This document shows, piece after piece, positions 7,933 through 14,871 of a stretch of DNA of 32,731 nucleotides. The notes below the pieces were generated by a model. The model saw only the letters and a program-made list of their open reading frames with translations, was not told the DNA's origin and ran no database searches. Within the stretch, counting starts at the first letter, position 1. Every line of letters starts with the position of its first letter. The translations under genes were made by a program, and so were the position numbers. This stretch comes from Lysobacterales bacterium (GTDB lineage: Bacteria > Pseudomonadota > Gammaproteobacteria > Xanthomonadales > SZUA-36): positions 1 through 32,731 of the forward strand of contig JANQPM010000035.1 of assembly GCA_028289465.1 (NCBI GenBank), written 5' to 3'.

Positions 7933-9342
7933 TTATTTGGCCCCCGAAGTCGTTGGCGCCAGCGCCGGCTGGCCCAGTTCGAAATCCGATAGCGGCTGCT
8001 TACTCTGGTCGAAACGATCGAACACCAGTGCACCGTCGATAAACACCTGGTCCGCTTTGGCGTAAACGCTGAACGGGTCCCGGTTCCAGATGACCAGGTC
8101 GGCCATTTTGCCGGTCTCAAGGCTGCCGGTCTGATCGGCGATGCCGAGGGCTTTCGCGGCATTTGAGGTGATCCAGCGGATCGCACGCTCGGGTCCGATA
8201 TCCAGCCCGGCGCGGACGCCCCGGGTCATGGCTTTGGCGGCCTCCTGGTTCAGCCGCTGAATGCCTTCCGAGGAATCCGAATGAACGATTGCGCAGCCGC
8301 CCTGCGGGCGATCGACCAGCGCAATATTCTCCTGAATGCCGTCATAGGCCTCTGCCTTGAAGCCCCACCAGTCGGCCCACAGCGCGCCGCAGACACCGGC
8401 AGCGGCCAGGCGGTCGGCGACTTTATACGCTTCGACGCCGTGGTGAAACGCGCTGACCCGATAGCCGAATTCCTCGGCCATGTCCAGAATCGTTGCCATT
8501 TCATCGGCCCGATAGCAGTGCATATGAACCAGTATCTCGCCGTCCAGAACGCCGGCCAGCGTATCCATCGCCAGGTCTCGGGCCGGCGCGCTTGCTTCCT
8601 CGTCGCCATTGTCGACTTTGTCCCGGTACTCGGCCCATTCCTCGCGGTACTCTGCCGCCTCGGCCCAGGTCTGCCGATACATCGCCACATTGCCCATGCG
8701 GGTGCCCGGCGCCTGGTTGCGGCCGCGGCCATAGACGCGCTTCGGGTTCTCGCCGCAGGCCATTTTCAGTCCGTGCGGGGCATTCGGGAACTTCATGCCC
8801 TGGTAGGTTAGCGCAGGCACATTCTTGACCGTCACGCTGCGGCCGCCGAACAGGTTGGCTGAGCCGGGCAGAATCTGCATGCTGGTGACGCCGCCGGCCA
8901 GTGCACGGCGAAAGCCGGGGTCCTGCGGCCAGACACTGTGTTCGGCCCAGACGTTCGGCGTGATCGGGCCGGTGATTTCGTTACCGTCCGAGTGGGCCTG
9001 GACGCTCGGGTTCGGATAGACGCCCAGATGCGAGTGGACGTCGATTATCCCTGGCGTGACCCAGCGGCCGCCGGCATCAATCTGCTGTACGGCACTGTCG
9101 GCAATCGTGAAATTTCCGACCCGCGCCACACGGCCGTCGCGAACCAGCACCGAAGCATCGTCGAAGCGCTGTCCGGTACCGTCCAGTACCACCGCGTTGG
9201 TAATCAAAAAGTCTTCGGATGGCAGCGGCCGATAAGTCGATTCATACGGAGCCGCTGACAGTGGTCCGGCCGCCAGGCCGGCAATAGTCAGGCTGGCAAT
9301 AATAAGGAAATGAAACAGAGGATAAGCGCCAACACGAAGCAT
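7933..9342 (-). CDS. Exported amidohydrolase (imidazolonepropionase-like)
   Basis: A 469-residue periplasmic amidohydrolase. ATG 9342 has GGGAGAAGAG just upstream and begins a signal peptide (about residues 1-31, ending GPLSAAPYE). The metal-binding set is complete: PGIIDVHSHLG (HxH), VHMHCYRADE, SAFHHGVEAY and a late VHSDSSEG with the catalytic Asp. The C-terminus GSLETGKMADLVIWNRDPF is the usual composite-domain return. This points to hydrolysis of a cyclic amide, dipeptide or similar N-C bond (imidazolonepropionase/prolidase-like members of the superfamily). It is followed 1 bp later by its metal-less relative, so the two are surely co-translated and may form a hetero-oligomer. The substrate is unknown. 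Confidence 0.92.
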   Translation of the reverse strand: MLRVGAYPLFHFLIIASLTIAGLAAGPLSAAPYESTYRPLPSEDFLITNAVVLDGTGQRFDDASVLVRDGRVARVGNFTIADSAVQQIDAGGRWVTPGIIDVHSHLGVYPNPSVQAHSDGNEITGPITPNVWAEHSVWPQDPGFRRALAGGVTSMQILPGSANLFGGRSVTVKNVPALTYQGMKFPNAPHGLKMACGENPKRVYGRGRNQAPGTRMGNVAMYRQTWAEAAEYREEWAEYRDKVDNGDEEASAPARDLAMDTLAGVLDGEILVHMHCYRADEMATILDMAEEFGYRVSAFHHGVEAYKVADRLAAAGVCGALWADWWGFKAEAYDGIQENIALVDRPQGGCAIVHSDSSEGIQRLNQEAAKAMTRGVRAGLDIGPERAIRWITSNAAKALGIADQTGSLETGKMADLVIWNRDPFSVYAKADQVFIDGALVFDRFDQSKQPLSDFELGQPALAPTTSGAK

Positions 9343-9708
9343 CGCTCTTCTCCCATTGTTATGACGAGTTGTTGTTACGAGTTATTTATTACGCGTTATT
9401 CAAAGCGCGTTATCGGTGCCAAGCGCAGGAATAGTAGCAGATTGCAGCCAGCGTGTTCTGAATGACGGTTCGGCCAACAGGTTTCAGATGTCGCTGAAGT
9501 ACGCGGAAAACCGGGCTACCGTAACGAACCCCTGACCCAAAAATGCCGCTGTTCGTAGCAGCGACTTCAGGCGCGACGATCGAGGTTTAGTCAACTCCGG
9601 TTTTCATCATACGAAAGACATTCGCGCCTGAAGGCGCTCCAACATTGGCAATACGGCTTGGGTGCATTCGAACGAGGTGGCTGCCAAACGCCTTCCCACG
9701 CACCGATA
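9343..9708. other. Intergenic region with REP pair copy C
   Basis: No convincing gene. It contains the upstream region of the minus-strand amidohydrolase pair, with an AT-rich tract at about 9360-9410 that includes repeated ACGAGTTA/ACGCGTTAT words and could hold its promoter. A REP pair lies at 9554-9643. No clear -35/-10 pair was found. Confidence 0.5.
9554..9643. repeat. REP pair (REPIN-like), copy C
   Basis: Left arm CGTAGCAGCGACTTCAGGCG and inverted right arm CGCGCCTGAAGGCGCTCCAAC, about 50 bp apart. The left arm is more diverged than in other copies. Confidence 0.75.
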
Positions 9709-10263
9709 TCATGTGCTGGGATTAAGGCGCTTTTGCAGTTCCTCGAACAGCTTGCGGTTTTGCGCCGCGCTGTCGCCGCCGCCGAAGGTGAACAGACCGG
9801 AAGTATAGGTGCTGCCGAAGGTTTCGGCGATGCTGTAGACCTGGAAGATCGCACTGGCCAGTTGCTCCTTGTCCAGCGGTGACAGCGGATGCAGGAAAAC
9901 GCCCCAGACGACCTCCTGCGCCAGTGCGTAGCGGGCATCCAGCGCCGAGTCGTAGTTGGCCTGAAGCAGGCGCAGCATGGTGTCGGCGTCCAGCGCGGAC
10001 TGCGGCGCGATTGGCGTGACAATTCTGATGCGGTCGGCATTTTCGTCATAAACGACCACCATCGAACGCTGCTGGAATTCAAACTGCCAGACCGAGCCCT
10101 GGTTCTGCGCGGTGCTGTCGACGGATTTAAGCAGCTCGCCCAGACGGTCGGCCGTCATCGCGCCATCGCCGGGTGGCGCCTGCTCGGTTGGCGGATCGGT
10201 TTGCTGTGCGGTGCATGACCAGGTGGCCAGCAACACGAATAAAATCAGCCATTTTGCGTTCAT
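9709..10263 (-). CDS. Exported hypothetical protein, possible lipoprotein
   Basis: 184 residues from ATG 10263, which begins MNAKWLILFVLLATWSCTAQ, a signal sequence; upstream in-frame sequence is antisense to the kinase gene and not protein-like. The Cys at residue 17 could be a lipid anchor, but ATWSC is a poor lipobox (Trp at -2). A Pro/Gln-rich linker (residues 18-32) leads to a domain of about 150 residues containing SVWQFEFQQRSMVVVYDENA and RIRIVTPIAP. This beta-hairpin plus helical pattern is reminiscent of YbjN/type III chaperone-like folds, but I cannot assign it. It is divergent from a kinase-like gene, with 73 bp between the chosen starts. Confidence 0.75.
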   Translation of the reverse strand: MNAKWLILFVLLATWSCTAQQTDPPTEQAPPGDGAMTADRLGELLKSVDSTAQNQGSVWQFEFQQRSMVVVYDENADRIRIVTPIAPQSALDADTMLRLLQANYDSALDARYALAQEVVWGVFLHPLSPLDKEQLASAIFQVYSIAETFGSTYTSGLFTFGGGDSAAQNRKLFEELQKRLNPST

Positions 10264-10336
10264 ATCGGTTTCCTGTCGGTGAACGTGGTGCGTTATGATG
10301 CATGGGTCTTTCAAGCGCGGCCCAGACAGAACAGTA

Positions 10337-10984
10337 ATGGAGACCATCATAGTTGATCCGGGCTTTCGCCAGTGGATCGAGAAAAGCCTGGCGCAGCAGC
10401 AGAATATACTCGCCACCAGCAACCAGGGGACCATCCTGCTGTTTGATGGAGACGGCAGGAAGGCGGTGGTCAAATGCGCGATGGGCGGTGCCGCATTGCA
10501 CCGTGCCCGGCTGACGACCCTGCGGCGCGAGTACGGCGCTTACCAGCGACTGGCCGGCGTCGACGGTATTCCGGTCTGCTACGGCATGGTCGCCCGGCGC
10601 TATCTGGTGCTGGAATATGTGGCCGGCACGCCTTACCGCCGGGCACAGTGGAAAGACCGGGACGGCTGGTTTCGGCAGTTTCTGCAGATTCTCCAGCAAA
10701 TCCACGAAAGGGGAGTGAGCCACGGCGATCTGAAATCCAAATCCAATATTCTGGTTACCGAAGATCAGCGCCCGTGCGTTATTGATTTCGGTACTGCATT
10801 TGTGCGCAAGCCGGGCTTTCATCCGATCAATAACTACCTGTATCGATACGGTGTCCGGCTGGATCTGAACGCCTGGGTGAAACATAAATATTATGGACGC
10901 TATCAGGATGCCAGCGAGCAGGACCGTGTTTATTTGAATTACAGTCTGGTGGAAAAATGGCTGCGCCGTTTTCGGCCGGGCTGA
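10337..10984 (+). CDS. Small protein-kinase-like protein (InaA/Kdo-kinase type)
   Basis: 215 residues from ATG 10337. An upstream ATG at 10295 would add 14 residues but would leave only 31 bp to the divergent start codon, so I prefer 10337; neither has a strong ribosome site. The kinase core is complete: ATP lysine in KAVVKCAM (Lys46), a helix-C Glu in RREYGAY (Glu65), hinge LVLEYVAG, catalytic loop HGDLKSKSNILV (Asp131, Asn137) and metal Asp in VIDFGTAF (Asp150). It is shorter than Ser/Thr kinases and lacks an activation segment with APE. HGDLK and the size fit the LPS/Kdo kinase-InaA-RIO-like group. Possible substrates are a lipid-sugar or a small molecule. Confidence 0.82.
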   Translation: METIIVDPGFRQWIEKSLAQQQNILATSNQGTILLFDGDGRKAVVKCAMGGAALHRARLTTLRREYGAYQRLAGVDGIPVCYGMVARRYLVLEYVAGTPYRRAQWKDRDGWFRQFLQILQQIHERGVSHGDLKSKSNILVTEDQRPCVIDFGTAFVRKPGFHPINNYLYRYGVRLDLNAWVKHKYYGRYQDASEQDRVYLNYSLVEKWLRRFRPG

Positions 10985-11029
10985 GCCCGATCAATCAACG
11001 TGACCAATTAACGCAGATAGGAGAACAAC

Positions 11030-11434
11030 ATGCCCGAGATCATAGGACTGCTGCCGGTTTCCAGCCTCTACATTGCACTGAACCTGATCCTGGCCGTGCT
11101 GCTGGCCATCAATGTGGTACGTATACGGGCCAAATACAAGATCGATATGCTGCATGGCGACAATATCGAAATGCTGAAAAAACTGCGTGCGCACGGCAAT
11201 AATGTGGAATACGTGCCGTATGCGCTGATCGGGTTGATCGCGCTGGAGGTCATGGGTACCGGCAGCAACTGGCTGCACGGCCTGGGCATTGCGTTAACCA
11301 CGGCGCGGGTTTTTCACGCACAAGGGCTTTACCGTTCGACCGGGACGTCTGTCGGCCGGTTTGTCGGCACTACGGTGACCTGGCTGGTGATGCTGTTAAT
11401 TGCGGTCTTGCTGTTGATGAAGGTATTTGGCTGA
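11030..11434 (+). CDS. MAPEG family membrane protein
   Basis: A 134-residue inner-membrane protein with four hydrophobic helices. ATG 11030 has TAGGAGAACAAC upstream. The MAPEG (membrane-associated eicosanoid/glutathione metabolism) signature RAHGNNVEYVPYALIG is complete, followed by ARVFHAQGLY, the second conserved MAPEG patch. Bacterial members are glutathione-transferase- or peroxidase-like, but many are uncharacterised. It starts 45 bp after the kinase-like gene on the same strand and may be co-transcribed. Confidence 0.9.
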   Translation: MPEIIGLLPVSSLYIALNLILAVLLAINVVRIRAKYKIDMLHGDNIEMLKKLRAHGNNVEYVPYALIGLIALEVMGTGSNWLHGLGIALTTARVFHAQGLYRSTGTSVGRFVGTTVTWLVMLLIAVLLLMKVFG

Positions 11435-11469
11435 CCGGCCACGCGGTCGCCAGCGGTTTCACAAGAAAC

Positions 11470-11559
11470 CGTAGGAGCGCCTTTAGGCGCGAAATGGGAA
11501 GGTGAACCGAGAACGCGAGCATCCAGGAACCGATATCGCGCCTAAAGGCCCTCCTACAC
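11470..11559. repeat. REP pair (REPIN-like), copy D
   Basis: Left arm CGTAGGAGCGCCTTTAGGCG and inverted right arm CGCGCCTAAAGGCCCTCCTAC, about 46 bp apart. The right arm contains the stop codon of the minus-strand aminotransferase (11554-11556). Confidence 0.88.
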
Positions 11560-12465
11560 GGGAATATCGGTTCCGGAGCTTGCAGTCAGTTCCCGGTGGG
11601 CTTGCTGCAGCCGCTTCAATACCGGCGTTTGGTCGCTGCCGACAGTCCGCCCGTCAACTTCCAGTACCGGCGTCAGTTCGCCCATGGTACCGGTCACGAA
11701 CAATTCGTCCGCGTTGTAGATTTCCGTCAGTGAGAGATTTCGCTCGGTGCATGCGATGCCCAGGTCCGCTGCCAGTTCGATCACCACCCGGCGCGTGATG
11801 CCGGGCAGGCAGCTATCGGCATGCGGGGTCGCAAGCCGGCCTTGTTTGACCATGAAGACATTGGTTGCATTGGTTTCCGAAACAAAGCCTTGAATATCCA
11901 GCATCAGTGCGTCGTCGGCACCGGCGACATTGGCCTCGATTTTCGCGATGATATTGTTCAACAGGTTATTGTGATGGATCTTGGAATCCAGGCACTGCGG
12001 GCTGTTGCGACGGTTGCTGGCGGTGATCAGGCGTATGCCGGACGCGTCGTAGACCGGCGGTTTCCACTCCGCCAGCACGATCAGCGTACAGCCGGCCTGA
12101 TTGAAGCGCGGGTCCATGCCCGAGGTCGTCTTGACGCCACGGGTCAGGGTCAGCCGTATGTGCGCCTGGTCGCGCATGCCGTTCGCGCCGAGCGTGTCGA
12201 AAATGGCCTTGCGAATATCCTGTTTCGACGGCACTGCGGCGAAGGCCAGCGCCTTGGCGGACGCGTGCAGGCGGTCCAGGTGCGCATCCAGCTCGAAGAT
12301 GCGCCCGTTGTAGACGCGCAGTCCTTCCCATACTGCATCGCCGCCCTGCACTGCGCTGTCAAAGACCGACACACAGGCCTGGTTTCGCGGCAACAGACGG
12401 CCGCCGACATGTACGACAATGTCGGCGTTGCGCGGATCGAGTAGCTGGTCTTTCGAATATGGCAT
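11554..12465 (-). CDS. Class IV PLP aminotransferase (BCAT/D-Ala type)
   Basis: About 303 residues if started at ATG 12465. An ATG at 12477 is also in frame, but its GGGAG touches the start codon and cannot serve it. Fold-type IV features are SVFDSAVQGGDAVWEGLRVY, the PLP lysine in LDSKIHHNNLLNN (Lys162 from this start) and SETNATNVF (the conserved Glu). It transfers amino groups between an amino acid and a keto acid; branched-chain or D-amino acid substrates are possible. It is the last gene of a minus-strand group with two sulfotransferase-like genes. Its sequence style, with HHNNLLNN, recalls the C-terminal half of plant branched-chain aminotransferase-like fusion proteins. The stop codon falls inside a REP arm. 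Confidence 0.9.
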   Translation of the reverse strand: MPYSKDQLLDPRNADIVVHVGGRLLPRNQACVSVFDSAVQGGDAVWEGLRVYNGRIFELDAHLDRLHASAKALAFAAVPSKQDIRKAIFDTLGANGMRDQAHIRLTLTRGVKTTSGMDPRFNQAGCTLIVLAEWKPPVYDASGIRLITASNRRNSPQCLDSKIHHNNLLNNIIAKIEANVAGADDALMLDIQGFVSETNATNVFMVKQGRLATPHADSCLPGITRRVVIELAADLGIACTERNLSLTEIYNADELFVTGTMGELTPVLEVDGRTVGSDQTPVLKRLQQAHRELTASSGTDIPV

Positions 12466-12545
12466 AAGCCTGCCCATCTCCCGGTAGTGCGGGCGCTAGT
12501 GTGTCGTGATCGGGGATGCTTGTAAAGCGCCGGATTGGTCGACGC

Positions 12546-13304
12546 CTAGCGATAGCCGAGTTTCCCCTGCAAGGCGCCGCAGGCGTGTTCGAACCATTGC
12601 CGCTGCAGCCAGTTCCAGCGGGTATTTTTCGGCTGTTGTGCCGGTTCGCCGGCCGCTGATCTCTTGGTCTTGGCGGATTGTTGAAGCAACGCCTGTGCCG
12701 GGGTCGTGTCCGCCGGCAGCTTTAGAAAGCGAAAGACGTCGGAAAACGCTTTTTGCGGGTTGGCAAACAGCCGCTCAAAACGAACCGTGGCCATGCGGCT
12801 GGGATAGCGGTTTTTGAATTCGATCACCTGCTGCGTGCATTCCTGCCACAGGCGGCAGGACTTCAGATGCGACCAACCCCAATGCCGGCGAATGGAATCG
12901 ACCACCTGACGCCCGTCGCGGTGCAGGTACACAAAGCGTGCCCCCGGAAATAATGCGGCCACGGAAAAAATGTGTCGGCTGTAGTCCGGCGTGGTTTCCA
13001 CCCAGGTACGCCCGCCGGCGCGGCTGGTATACAGTGCGTTTATACCCATGCCGGAGTATTTCCAGAATTCGGCTTCGCAGACGTTCTGCGCGTTCAACCA
13101 CTGATACTTGCCGTATCGGTTGCCCTGTACCCACGCGGTGCGCACGCCACCCAGTATCGGCTGCAGAAACCCGCCTTCTTCGCTGCCCCACAATTCAGGA
13201 TGGCGGATCAGCGCCGAATGAAACGCCGAACCGCCCGAGCGCGGCGAGGCGATGACAAAGATCGGATTTTCGCAGATCGCAAAAGCCGGCATGGAACTGT
13301 GCAT
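12546..13304 (-). CDS. Sulfotransferase family protein
   Basis: 252 residues. ATG 13304 has GAGG 8 bp upstream. The PAPS 5'-phosphosulfate loop is IASPRSGGSAFHSAL near residue 20, and the 3'-phosphate motif is LHRDGRQVVDSIRRHW near 130. These are the two hallmarks of PAPS-dependent sulfotransferases of the Sulfotransfer_3 type. No signal peptide is present, so it is cytosolic. The C-terminus (SAAGEPAQQPKNTRWNWLQR) is the usual family end with a late Trp-rich helix. It lies between an aminotransferase and another P-loop sulfotransferase-like protein on the same strand, with about 60 bp gaps. The acceptor, a small alcohol, amine or lipid, is unknown. Confidence 0.88.
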   Translation of the reverse strand: MHSSMPAFAICENPIFVIASPRSGGSAFHSALIRHPELWGSEEGGFLQPILGGVRTAWVQGNRYGKYQWLNAQNVCEAEFWKYSGMGINALYTSRAGGRTWVETTPDYSRHIFSVAALFPGARFVYLHRDGRQVVDSIRRHWGWSHLKSCRLWQECTQQVIEFKNRYPSRMATVRFERLFANPQKAFSDVFRFLKLPADTTPAQALLQQSAKTKRSAAGEPAQQPKNTRWNWLQRQWFEHACGALQGKLGYR

Positions 13305-13365
13305 CGGTCTGCCTCATCGGAAAACTGGCACCAGTATCCGGAAAGAGCGCTTAACCGATGGTGAA

Positions 13366-14100
13366 TCAGGCCTTAATGGCTGCTGAATAGAGTTTTTCGT
13401 AGAACGGGCGGCATTGCGCCAGCAGCGGTTGCAGCGTATCCGGAAACGGGTCGGTTTTCGGCCGGTATGCGATAAAGCCGGTCGATCGGTGCACATTGTG
13501 GTACCACCATTCGGCCCAGACGCCGTCGAATTCTCGGGCACCGGCAGGCCAGCTCAGCATGTTTTCATCGAAATCCAGCCCGATCGTATCGCACAGCGTG
13601 CCCAAAACCCGCCGCGGATTCAGCAGCAGTTCCCTGGCGTCCAGCACCGGCACCGGGCCGTCGGCGGAGAAACGCTCCAACAGCCTCGCCTGTACCTCAT
13701 AGCCGGTATCGGCCAGCCCGGGATTCGGAATTTGCACCGACAAGGTGGGCAGCACTTCGACCGGATCCCGGATCAGAATGACGTTGACGGTGCTGTCCAG
13801 AAAAGCCCAATCCAGGTCGCGCAGGTGGTGCGCCATCTGCTTGCAGAACAGCACCGGGCGACGGCAGGGACCGAGTATCACTTCCTCAACCACGCGCCGT
13901 CCGTCGTTGTCCATTGCTTCGAGCACGGTATCGCGACCGGGATGGATGGCGCCGGAAACTCTGAGATAATGGGCGTACAGCGGTTCATCGACGGCCTGGG
14001 TATCCGGCCGCTGAGCGAACGAATACATCAATGCGGTCGACACATTGCGCGGCCCGGACCAAAGGCAGATACGCTTGGTAGCTCGATCGGAATCATTCAT
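13366..14100 (-). CDS. P-loop sulfotransferase-like protein (plant BCAT-like N-half)
   Basis: 244 residues from ATG 14100. The N-terminal P-loop reads LWSGPRNVSTALMYSFAQR, followed by VDEPLYAHYL, VLFCKQMAHH, VILIRDPVEVLPTL and VLDARELLLNP. This is a sulfotransferase-like P-loop family distinct from the gene 60 bp downstream. From memory, the same motifs form the N-terminal half of plant branched-chain-aminotransferase-like proteins (Arabidopsis At3g05190/At5g27410 type), whose C-terminal half is a class IV aminotransferase. That aminotransferase is encoded here 0.9 kb downstream. Its start codon overlaps the divergent start of the phosphopantetheinyl transferase, and no good ribosome site is visible. 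Whether it binds PAPS is unknown. Confidence 0.85.
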   Translation of the reverse strand: MNDSDRATKRICLWSGPRNVSTALMYSFAQRPDTQAVDEPLYAHYLRVSGAIHPGRDTVLEAMDNDGRRVVEEVILGPCRRPVLFCKQMAHHLRDLDWAFLDSTVNVILIRDPVEVLPTLSVQIPNPGLADTGYEVQARLLERFSADGPVPVLDARELLLNPRRVLGTLCDTIGLDFDENMLSWPAGAREFDGVWAEWWYHNVHRSTGFIAYRPKTDPFPDTLQPLLAQCRPFYEKLYSAAIKA

Positions 14101-14857
14101 GACTGAGGATCATACTGTCGAATTCGAAACTTACCAACTGCCGCTGGCCGAACACAACCGGCCGGCGGCCGGCGAAGTGCATCTGTGGCTGTGGTCGCTG
14201 GACGATCTGGCGCAAAGGCTGATGCCCGCGGCGCATGACGGCACGGCGAATTTACCGATCAGCGTGTTGACCCGTACGCGCCGCATGACCGGCCGCTTTT
14301 TTACCCGCATGATCCTTGGTGCGTATCTGCGGTTGCCGGGCAAGGCAGTTCACATTATTCGCCGCCGCCGGGGGCGGCCGGAACTGGATAGAAACCGGCA
14401 TGGCGATCGCATTCGATTCAACACATCCAACAGCGGCGGCTGGCAGGCTCTGGCAGTGGCATCCGATATGCCGGTTGGCGTCGATATCGAAATGCTGCGG
14501 TCGCGCCGCGATCCGCTGGCGGTGGCCAGACGGTATTTTTCCGCGGGCGAGGCAGATGCCGTTCAGGGAGCATCTTCAAAGGAGCAAAACCGGGTGTTTA
14601 CCGCGATGTGGACCCGCAAGGAGGCCGTGTTGAAGGCTATCGGCTGTGGGCTGGCCGGCAACATTGACCGACTGCGGGTATCAGCGGAACCGAATGCATC
14701 CGGACAGGTTTTGTCCGATCCGGTCAGCGGCCAGAAATGGGCACTGCATCGTATAGCGCCGGTGGGTTCGCTGGTCGGTACCGTCGCCGTGCCGCAACCC
14801 GAAGTGCCGCAACCCGAAGTGCGCGTGCGAGGCATTCGGCTGACGTCCCGTGCCTAG
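14099..14857 (+). CDS. 4'-phosphopantetheinyl transferase, Sfp type
   Basis: 252 residues from ATG 14099 (a TTG at 14045 is possible but lies inside the divergent gene). The enzyme moves phosphopantetheine from CoA to a serine of acyl/peptidyl carrier proteins. Magnesium-binding and catalytic motifs are present: PVGVDIEML (Asp129, Glu131) and WTRKEAVLKAIG (Glu175, Lys179). The CoA-contacting motif, normally FNxSHS, reads FNTSNSGGW, with Asn in place of His. The C-terminus holds a perfect 15-bp tandem duplication at about 14790-14820, giving VPQPEVPQPEV. It is divergent from the sulfotransferase-like gene; carrier-protein targets are not encoded in the window. Confidence 0.9.
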   Translation: MTEDHTVEFETYQLPLAEHNRPAAGEVHLWLWSLDDLAQRLMPAAHDGTANLPISVLTRTRRMTGRFFTRMILGAYLRLPGKAVHIIRRRRGRPELDRNRHGDRIRFNTSNSGGWQALAVASDMPVGVDIEMLRSRRDPLAVARRYFSAGEADAVQGASSKEQNRVFTAMWTRKEAVLKAIGCGLAGNIDRLRVSAEPNASGQVLSDPVSGQKWALHRIAPVGSLVGTVAVPQPEVPQPEVRVRGIRLTSRA

Positions 14858-14871
14858 TAGCCTGCCGGCGG

